Of a stretch of 5,184 bases of DNA, positions 1 through 4,719 are shown piece by piece. Every line of letters starts with the position of its first letter. Within the stretch, counting starts at the first letter, position 1. The notes under the pieces were generated by a model that saw nothing but the letters and a program-made list of their open reading frames with translations, did no database searches and had not been told where the DNA came from. A program made the position numbers and the translations under genes. Source of the DNA: an uncultured Clostridia bacterium (GTDB lineage: Bacteria; Bacillota; Clostridia; Oscillospirales; CAG-272); the NCBI GenBank assembly GCA_937892405.1, contig CALAFS010000170.1, positions 1 to 5,184 of the forward strand, in the 5' to 3' direction.

Positions 1-776
1 GTAGGAAGTGTCGCCCAATAGGTGAAGTGCGGGGTAAAGAGACAGTTCTTTACCGTGACATCATAGGTGTCGGTCGCCGAGATAAAGCCGCGGTAAGGCG
101 CGCCGTGCTCGCCCTCGTCCGTCACATAGTGCCGCACGCCCTCGACCGTCACATGGGCGCGGTTGATGTCGATGCCTCTCGCGTGATAGGCATATTCGAG
201 CTTCCAGCGGTTCGCGATCGTGGTGAAGATACCGCCCCGCAGGGTGATCGGCGTCTCGTCGACCGAGTAGGCGACCGCCCGCGTCACGGTGTCATAGTCC
301 CAGTCGATGTCGGTCAGAATGTTGCCCACGGCATCGACAAGAAAACAGTCGTTCTGCGCCGTACCGGCATTCTGATTGACGCCCTCGCGGATATAGATTT
401 TCTTATTGTCATTGTAGACGCGGACATAGACGGTGCCCTCATGGGGAAAGTCGATCTTTTTCTGTCCCTTTTTCAGCGTTGCGATCGCGGGGGAGAACTC
501 CTTCGTCGTCCGCGCGACGCGGAAAATCGACTGCGTCCGATCTTCGAGCACGGTATCGTCAATGATAAAATGTGCCTCTCCGAAGTCGGTGTCGGTGCCG
601 ACCGTGGCACAGATCGCCTTGCCGCCGATGTAGTAGGTAGCGTCGTCCTTTGCGCGGACGGGGAGGGCATGCTCGTTCGCATACGCATGGGCGGCGACGA
701 TGGCGGGCATGTCGTCCGTCTTACCGTCACCCTTCGCGCCGAAGTCTTCGTAAGTCACATAAAGTTTTTCTTCCAT
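1..776 (-). CDS. Pectate-lyase-superfamily / right-handed beta-helix protein, N-terminal part (cut by window edge)
   Basis: Reading the minus strand from the ATG at 776-774 gives 258 residues with no stop before the left edge, so the C-terminus is missing. Residues 6-22 (YVTYEDFGAKGDGKTDD) are the classic opening of the pectate lyase superfamily fold (Pfam Pectate_lyase_3 type), followed by an Ala-rich helix at about 24-35. From about residue 175 come short beta-helix-like rungs, such as GIDINRAHVTVEGV (201-214) and DVTVKNCLF (239-247). No catalytic residues can be assigned in the part present. There is no signal peptide, which is unusual for a secreted polysaccharide lyase, so it could be cytoplasmic or exported another way; a phage-tail-like beta-helix is less likely here. 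The start is uncertain: an in-frame GTG at 791-789 (adding MKFCF) sits 11 nt after AGGAG at 807-803, while the ATG is 26 nt away. ATG is preferred because the family motif begins directly after it. It is transcribed divergently from the ABC operon. Confidence 0.8.
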   Translation of the reverse strand, partial: MEEKLYVTYEDFGAKGDGKTDDMPAIVAAHAYANEHALPVRAKDDATYYIGGKAICATVGTDTDFGEAHFIIDDTVLEDRTQSIFRVARTTKEFSPAIATLKKGQKKIDFPHEGTVYVRVYNDNKKIYIREGVNQNAGTAQNDCFLVDAVGNILTDIDWDYDTVTRAVAYSVDETPITLRGGIFTTIANRWKLEYAYHARGIDINRAHVTVEGVRHYVTDEGEHGAPYRGFISATDTYDVTVKNCLFTPHFTYWATLP

Positions 777-788
777 AAAGCAAAATTT

Positions 789-811
789 CACCGCAGAAGC
801 GGCTCCTTTCC
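789..811 (-). promoter_or_regulatory. SD sequence followed by a small hairpin and an alternative GTG start
   Basis: On the minus strand, GGAAAGGAG (811-803) is followed by CCGC-TTCT-GCGG, a 4-bp stem with a tetraloop, directly before GTG (791-789). The GTG start has an 11-nt spacer. If the stem forms, the effective distance from the SD to the downstream ATG at 776 shrinks from 26 to about 14 nt, so either start is workable. This element decides the start of the beta-helix gene. Confidence 0.5.
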
Positions 812-825
812 AAAGCTCTGCCTTT

Positions 826-854
826 ATTATACAGGCGCCCGCGCGAAAAGTCAA
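826..854 (-). promoter_or_regulatory. Sigma-A-type promoter for the beta-helix gene
   Basis: On the minus strand, TTGACT (854-849) is followed after exactly 17 bp by a perfect TATAAT (831-826). This predicts transcription starting near 819 and a leader of about 28-43 nt before the start codon. A strong SD (GGAAAGGAG) lies at 811-803. The -35 box is 9 bp from the -35 box of the divergent ABC-operon promoter. Confidence 0.8.
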
Positions 855-863
855 GCAAAATGA

Positions 864-892
864 TTGACAAATATGTGTCGGTGTGATAAAAT
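864..892 (+). promoter_or_regulatory. Strong sigma-A promoter with extended -10 for the ABC operon
   Basis: A perfect TTGACA (864-869), a 17-bp spacer and TAAAAT (887-892, one mismatch to TATAAT) are preceded by TG at 884-885, giving an extended -10 (TGATAAAAT). The predicted start of transcription is near 899, leaving a leader of about 50 nt before the ATPase start at 950. With these elements, high basal activity is expected unless a repressor acts here. Confidence 0.85.
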
Positions 893-949
893 AAACGCGG
901 AGTCATGGCGGGAGCCGTGTTCCGATTTCACTTTATGAAGGAGACTTTC

Positions 950-1663
950 ATGCTGAAAATCGAACATCTGACCAAGACATACGGGGAAAAGCACGCGGTG
1001 GACGATCTGTCCCTCACGATCGCTCCCGGCGAAATTTACGGTTTCATCGGGCACAACGGTGCCGGAAAAACCACGACGCTCAAAGCCTGTGTCGGACTTA
1101 TCGACTTTGACGCGGGAGAAATCACAATCGACGGTCATTCGATCAAGACCGAGCCGCTCGCCTGCAAGCGTGCGCTTGCCTATATTCCGGATAACCCCGA
1201 TGTGTACGACTTTCTGACAGGAATCCGCTATCTTAACTTTATCGCCGATGTCTTCGGCGTGGACAGCGAGACGCGCACCGAGCGGATCCGCAAGTATGCC
1301 GATCTCTTCGAGCTGACAAAGGATCTTGCCATGCCGATCAGCTCCTATTCGCACGGCATGAAGCAGAAGCTCGTCATTATCTCCGCGTGGCTCCACGCGC
1401 CGAAACTCATTCTGATGGATGAACCGTTCGTCGGACTGGATCCGAAGGCGTCGCACATTCTCAAAGAGATGATGCGGGAGCACTGCGAGGCGGGTGGCGC
1501 CATCTTCTTCTCGACGCATGTGCTCGATGTGGCGGAGAAGCTCTGTGACAAGGTCGCCATCATCAAGGGCGGAAAGCTGCTCGTCACCGGTTCGATGGAA
1601 GAGGTCAAGGGTAACGATTCGCTCGAAGATGTCTTTCTTGAGTTGGAGGATAACGATGATTAA
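950..1663 (+). CDS. ABC transporter ATP-binding protein (ABC-2 exporter type)
   Basis: This is a 237-residue cytoplasmic nucleotide-binding subunit that hydrolyses ATP to drive the permease encoded next. Motifs in order are: aromatic A-loop Tyr11; Walker A GHNGAGKT (34-41); a Q-loop region reading YIPDNP (78-83) in which Asp81 takes the usual Gln position; signature SHGMKQK (134-140, a variant of LSGGQ); Walker B LILMDEP (153-159) with Glu158 as the catalytic base; D-loop GLDP (162-165); and switch His190. The length is typical for single-domain ABC-2 ATPases. The start at 950 is chosen because AAGGAG (938-943) lies 6 nt upstream and the protein then opens with the family-typical MLKIEHLTKTYG. 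An in-frame ATG at 905 would add 15 atypical residues and has poor SD spacing. The gene is first in the operon and its last 8 bp overlap the permease gene. Substrate unknown. Confidence 0.96.
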   Translation: MLKIEHLTKTYGEKHAVDDLSLTIAPGEIYGFIGHNGAGKTTTLKACVGLIDFDAGEITIDGHSIKTEPLACKRALAYIPDNPDVYDFLTGIRYLNFIADVFGVDSETRTERIRKYADLFELTKDLAMPISSYSHGMKQKLVIISAWLHAPKLILMDEPFVGLDPKASHILKEMMREHCEAGGAIFFSTHVLDVAEKLCDKVAIIKGGKLLVTGSMEEVKGNDSLEDVFLELEDNDD

Positions 1664-3254
1664 GACTTTGATCGGGATCCGCCTGCGCGCCCTTTTTTCC
1701 GCTCTCGGCGGGAAGGGGAAGGACGGGAAGAGCCAGACGCAGTCGGGCGGAAAGCTCGCGCTTATGATCTGCCTTTACGCCTTCGTCGCCCTGATGTTCG
1801 TGATCTTTTCTTTCTCGGTCGCGATCGTGATGGCACCCGTGATGATCTCCTCGGGGCTTGACGCGCTCTATTTTTCGCTCTTTATGATCGCGGGCTTTAC
1901 CGTGGTCTTCCTCTTCAGTATTTTCGAGACGAAGAGTGAACTTTTTGAATGTCGTGACAACGAGCTTCTGCTCGCGATGCCCATCCGCCCGCACGAGATC
2001 GTTCTCGCCCGTGTCATCACGGTGATGATCTACAATTATGCGGAGTTCGCCGTGGTATTCCTTCCCGCGACGGCGGTCTACCTTTTCTGCGGCGGCTCGG
2101 CGCTCGGAGGGATCGGCGCGATCTTCGTGATCCTGCTTTTGCCCCTGCTTGCGACCTCGCTCGCTTCGGCGGTCGGCTTTCTTGTCGCGAAGATCGCGAA
2201 GAGAATCAAGAACAACAGCTTTATTACCACCCTGATCTCCCTTGTGTTCCTTGCCGCGTACTTCTTCGGTTATTCCTCTCTGATGGACGGTCTTGATGAG
2301 TTTCTTGACCGGATCGCCGAGAGCGGCGTGGGAGAGGGGAGCCCGTTTCTGCTCTTTCTCGGCGGCGCCGCCGTTATGGAGCCTCTGCCGTTTTTTGTCC
2401 TTCTCGTCCTCTGCCTCGGAGGCAGTGCGCTTGCATATTTTCTGATTTCCCGCTCATACTTCCGCATTGTGACCGATACGGGAAGTGCGAAGCGCGTGAA
2501 ATACCGCGAAAAGAAGGTGAAAGAGGGAAGTCCCTTCACCGCGATGGTGAAAAAGGAACTCCTCCGCTATACCTCCTCCGCCACCTATATGCTGAACTCG
2601 GGGATCGGGCTTCTCTTTGAACTCGGTATCTCGATCTACTTTGCCGCCCACATGGAGAGCGTGCGCACGATGCTCGGAGAGATGCTCCCCGATGCGGATG
2701 TCGGCGCGTTTCTTCCCGTGGCGGGGATCCTTGTGCTGACCTTCTTCTCGACCTGCACTTTTATCTCGGGGTGCTCTCTTTCCCTGGAGGGGAAGGCGTT
2801 CCCGTTGCTTCGCTCTCTACCGATCCCGACCGAGACGGTTCTCTTTGCGAAGGTCATGCCCCATATGATTATCACTCTGCCGTTCACCGCGATTACCGCG
2901 ACACTTTTCGCAATCACGACGCATGCGGCATGGTATTATGTGATCTTCCTCTTCTTAACCCCCACGGCGGCGAACCTCTTCTGCGCTCTCTTCGGCATGG
3001 TGATGAATGTCGCCTTCCCGAAGTTTGATTATGTCAACGAGGCGCAGGTGATCAAGCAGTCCACCGCGATGTTCATCTGCACCTTCGGTCAGATGATTTT
3101 CGCCGTGCTGATTGCGATTCCCGTCGTCCTTCTCACCGTCGCATCGAAGGGGCTGCTCGCCGTCGGACTTGTGACAGCACTCCTTCTCGCACTCGCCGCC
3201 GTTATGTACATCATTCTCGTCGGTCCTTCGGCAAGACGGTATGAAAAACTCTGA
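1656..3254 (+). CDS. ABC-2-type exporter permease, about 12 TM segments, internally duplicated
   Basis: This 532-residue integral membrane protein is the channel-forming partner of the preceding ATPase. The start is the ATG at 1656, which has GGAGG (1645-1649) 6 nt upstream and overlaps the ATPase stop region by 8 bp, typical of translational coupling. Longer in-frame extensions run back through the ATPase gene and are not real. Hydrophobic segments lie at about 34-62, 69-91, 125-148, 152-178, 187-207, 245-265, 312-332, 350-373, 404-424, 427-450, 471-494 and 500-522. A charged cytoplasmic linker (about 273-303, Lys/Arg-rich) joins the halves. The loop after TM2 (FECRDN...LLLAMPI, ending LARV at 120) resembles the one at 377-400 (LEGKAF...LLRSLPI, ending FAKV), exactly 280 residues later, so the protein looks like two fused ABC-2 halves. 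The family resembles the large putative ABC exporter permeases of Firmicutes. What it exports (lipid, peptide, drug) cannot be told from sequence. Confidence 0.9.
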   Translation: MIKTLIGIRLRALFSALGGKGKDGKSQTQSGGKLALMICLYAFVALMFVIFSFSVAIVMAPVMISSGLDALYFSLFMIAGFTVVFLFSIFETKSELFECRDNELLLAMPIRPHEIVLARVITVMIYNYAEFAVVFLPATAVYLFCGGSALGGIGAIFVILLLPLLATSLASAVGFLVAKIAKRIKNNSFITTLISLVFLAAYFFGYSSLMDGLDEFLDRIAESGVGEGSPFLLFLGGAAVMEPLPFFVLLVLCLGGSALAYFLISRSYFRIVTDTGSAKRVKYREKKVKEGSPFTAMVKKELLRYTSSATYMLNSGIGLLFELGISIYFAAHMESVRTMLGEMLPDADVGAFLPVAGILVLTFFSTCTFISGCSLSLEGKAFPLLRSLPIPTETVLFAKVMPHMIITLPFTAITATLFAITTHAAWYYVIFLFLTPTAANLFCALFGMVMNVAFPKFDYVNEAQVIKQSTAMFICTFGQMIFAVLIAIPVVLLTVASKGLLAVGLVTALLLALAAVMYIILVGPSARRYEKL

Positions 3255-3263
3255 CCTTCTCTC

Positions 3264-3292
3264 CTGATAAAATATCACCTTCGCGTTATACT
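3264..3292 (+). promoter_or_regulatory. Candidate promoter for the DUF3810 gene
   Basis: CTGATA (3264-3269, 4 of 6 matches to TTGACA), a 17-bp spacer and TATACT (3287-3292, 5 of 6) would start transcription near 3299, inside the left arm of the terminator hairpin. An alternative extended -10, TGATAAAAT at 3265-3273, is identical to the one in the ABC promoter but has no matching -35. The evidence is sequence match only. Confidence 0.45.
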
Positions 3293-3327
3293 AATCCATA
3301 GAAGGCGCACGCCTTCTATGGATTTTT
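3293..3327 (+). terminator. Rho-independent terminator of the ABC operon
   Basis: A perfect 14-bp stem, 3293-3306 (AATCCATAGAAGGC) with 3311-3324, encloses a GCAC tetraloop and runs into TTTTT (3323-3327), 38 nt after the permease stop. The last two T residues belong to the stem, so the free U tract is short. There is no T run on the other side, so it works only for plus-strand transcription. It separates the exporter operon from the DUF3810 gene. Confidence 0.8.
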
Positions 3328-3358
3328 GAAATCCGCCGCCAAAAGAAAGGAGCTCGCC

Positions 3359-4432
3359 ATGCGGAAAAAATTCCAGACCGTCACAACCATCTTCTTTGCC
3401 GTCTTTCTGATTTCGCTTGTATGCTTCGGTCTTTCGTGGCTTTCGCCGACGGTCGCCGATTTTCTGAACCGCACGGTCTCCTATACCACAAGACGCGCCC
3501 TTGCCGCACTGACCTCGTGGATTCCGTTCTCTCTCGTCGAGATATTGCTCTTTCTGATTCCGCTCTGGATTGTGCTCTTTATCGTGTGGGTGGTGCGCAG
3601 TGTACGGCGTCCTTGGAAGAGACAAAGATGGTTCGCATTTTTGCTTTGTTTCTGCATGACGCTAAGCTTTCTTTACATTTTCACGCTCGGAATCGCCTAT
3701 CATACCGAGACGCTGGATAAAAAGCTCGGTATGACCGACACCCCCGTCACAAAAGAAGAACTCTACAAAACGGCGAAAATCTGCAAAGAAGAAGCCGAAG
3801 TGCTCCTTGACGGCGTGACCTTTGAGGACGGGGAATCGAAGATGTCCTATGACCTCACCGAACTCAGCGAGAAGATCGTGCGCGCCTACGATGCCTTCCT
3901 CGCCGACTATCCGATTTTCACCTCTTTTGACAGCCGCGGAAAGCCCGTGATCGCAAGCGAGCTGATGTCTTACGCGCAGATCCTCGGCGTCTATTCCTGT
4001 TTTACGGGAGAGTCCAATCTCAATATGTGCTTTCCCGATTATTGCCTGCCGTTCACCGTAGCGCATGAGTTTGCGCATCAGCGGGGGATCGCGCGGGAGA
4101 ACGAGGCGAACTTCATCGCTTTCCTCGTCTGTATCCGCTCGGACGATGCCTATGTCCGTTACAGCGGGTACATGAACATGTACGAATACCTTTGGTCGGC
4201 GCTCTATCGCGCGGATCCCGCGAAGTGTCGGGAACTGCTCGGTGAAACGGATGCGAGAATCCGCATGGACAATGCCGCTTACTCGAAAACCTATAAAAAA
4301 TATCAGGGCACGGTCATCGGCTCGGTCTCGACCGGGATCAATGACGCGTACCTCCAGTGGAACGGAACGCAAGGCTCGGTCAGTTACGGACTCGTCGTAG
4401 ATCTCGCCGTCGCATACTACCGCGAGAAGTAA
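3359..4432 (+). CDS. DUF3810-family membrane protein with zinc metallopeptidase-like motif
   Basis: The protein has 357 residues. Three hydrophobic segments lie at about 7-29, 57-79 and 91-114, followed by a large soluble domain, probably extracytoplasmic. The domain carries HEFAH (236-240), an HExxH zinc-binding/catalytic motif, followed by RENEANF (246-252) whose Glu247 or Glu249 could be the third zinc ligand in gluzincin style. The stretch before it (GESNLNMCFPDYCLPFTVA, 217-235) and the C-terminal SYGLVVDLAVAYYR also match my memory of DUF3810, a family of unknown function. The start at 3359 has AAAGGAG (3346-3352) 6 nt upstream; an in-frame TTG at 3326 lies in the terminator's T tract and is rejected. 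The gene follows a terminator, so it is probably transcribed separately from the ABC operon. Proteolytic activity and substrate are inferred only from the motif. Confidence 0.9.
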   Translation: MRKKFQTVTTIFFAVFLISLVCFGLSWLSPTVADFLNRTVSYTTRRALAALTSWIPFSLVEILLFLIPLWIVLFIVWVVRSVRRPWKRQRWFAFLLCFCMTLSFLYIFTLGIAYHTETLDKKLGMTDTPVTKEELYKTAKICKEEAEVLLDGVTFEDGESKMSYDLTELSEKIVRAYDAFLADYPIFTSFDSRGKPVIASELMSYAQILGVYSCFTGESNLNMCFPDYCLPFTVAHEFAHQRGIARENEANFIAFLVCIRSDDAYVRYSGYMNMYEYLWSALYRADPAKCRELLGETDARIRMDNAAYSKTYKKYQGTVIGSVSTGINDAYLQWNGTQGSVSYGLVVDLAVAYYREK

Positions 4433-4472
4433 GAATGATGAATTAAGAATTATGAATTATGAATTAAGAATG
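4431..4472 (+). repeat. Forward AT-rich heptad array (six 7-bp units)
   Basis: Six consecutive 7-mers of pattern A-W-G-A-A-T-K occupy this interval: AAGAATG, ATGAATT, AAGAATT, ATGAATT, ATGAATT, AAGAATG. The array begins at the second base of the DUF3810 stop codon. A 7-bp period is not a multiple of three, so it is not coding. Its units are complementary to the two arrays at 4501-4535 and 4601-4635. Confidence 0.85.
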
Positions 4473-4500
4473 AGAGAAACCGAGGCAAAACCCCGAACCT

Positions 4501-4535
4501 AATTCTTCATTCTTCATTCTGAATGCTGCATTTCC
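4501..4535 (-). repeat. Reverse-orientation heptad array, copy 1
   Basis: The 7-mers AATTCTT, CATTCTT, CATTCTG, AATGCTG and CATTTCC decay from left to right. On the minus strand the first units read as the same AAGAATK heptad as the array at 4431-4472. The 14 bases 4501-4514 pair with 4431-4444 at 13 of 14 positions, so a transcript could fold into a long AU-rich stem enclosing 4445-4500. Confidence 0.8.
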
Positions 4536-4548
4536 TAACTTCTTCATT

Positions 4549-4563
4549 CCGCATAAAATGCGG
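4549..4563. other. Small perfect hairpin between the two repeat cores
   Basis: CCGCAT and ATGCGG form a 6-bp perfect stem around an AAA loop. Neither strand shows a following T run, so it is not a convincing terminator. It lies between the two repeat copies and could be part of the element. Confidence 0.45.
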
Positions 4564-4600
4564 CGGCAGATCAGAGAAACTACGGAAAAGCTCCGCGCCC

Positions 4601-4635
4601 AATTCTGCATTCTGAATTCTACATTCTTAATTCAC
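4601..4635 (-). repeat. Reverse-orientation heptad array, copy 2
   Basis: The 7-mers AATTCTG, CATTCTG, AATTCTA, CATTCTT and AATTCAC make up this array. Bases 4622-4634 (CATTCTTAATTCA) are the exact 13-bp reverse complement of 4460-4472, so this array competes with copy 1 for pairing with the forward array. Confidence 0.8.
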
Positions 4636-4667
4636 CCAAATCACCCCCCTCGTCGCCCGCGAATAGA

Positions 4668-4719
4668 CTGATAATGAATCCTTCTTTGCGGAGCAGACGA
4701 TGGAAAAATTCATTATCGG
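4668..4719 (+). promoter_or_regulatory. Inverted repeat enclosing the murA RBS and start codon
   Basis: GATAATGAAT (4670-4679) is the exact reverse complement of ATTCATTATC (4708-4717). A U-G and a C-G pair extend it to 4668/4719, giving a 12-bp stem in RNA. The 28-nt loop holds the SD GGAG (4690-4693) and the murA ATG (4700-4702). It may be a translational control stem, an operator, or chance. GATAAT (4670-4675) could also be a -10 box, although no good -35 lies 17 bp upstream. If it is the -10, the left arm would not be transcribed from that promoter. Confidence 0.4.

Larger units (their letters stand above)
4471..4635. repeat. Degenerate direct repeat at 100-bp offset
   Basis: Interval 4471-4535 aligns without gaps to 4571-4635, with about 45 of 65 positions identical by hand count and 37 of 50 over the first 50. 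Each copy has a non-heptad core starting AGAGAAAC with a later CCG/CC-rich part, followed by a reverse heptad array. The similarity of the cores means the duplication is more than heptad composition. It looks like an old tandem duplication of part of a repeat element. Confidence 0.6.

Noticed and set aside
27..863. Long plus-strand open frame opposite the beta-helix gene
   Set aside because: It is the antisense shadow of the minus-strand gene, which carries a recognisable family motif, SD and promoter. The plus frame has no family features and runs through the minus-strand promoter.
905..949. Upstream in-frame ATG as ATPase start or leader peptide
   Set aside because: GGAG at 899-902 is only 2 nt away, and the 15 extra residues do not resemble ABC ATPase N-termini. 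The ATG at 950 has a perfect AAGGAG.
851..1519. Minus-strand open frame opposite the ABC ATPase
   Set aside because: It is antisense to a fully conserved ATPase, has an Arg/His-rich shadow composition, and shows no recognisable domain.
1494..1655. N-terminal extension of the permease frame into the ATPase gene
   Set aside because: The extension is Ser/Arg-rich shadow sequence from another frame of the ATPase gene. GGAGG at 1645-1649 marks the start at 1656.
3326..3358. TTG start for the DUF3810 gene
   Set aside because: It lies in the T tract of the terminator with no SD before it, while the ATG at 3359 is well placed.
3662..4372. Minus-strand open frame opposite the DUF3810 gene
   Set aside because: It is a shadow frame with Arg/Asp-rich composition and no motif. 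The plus-strand protein has membrane segments, HEFAH and a good SD.
4549..4563. Terminator for the DUF3810 gene
   Set aside because: The stem is only 6 bp and no T run follows on either strand. No convincing terminator was found after this gene.
4431..4635. CRISPR array or tandem minisatellite
   Set aside because: The units are only 7 bp, contiguous or in opposite orientations, with no regular unique spacers and no cas genes.
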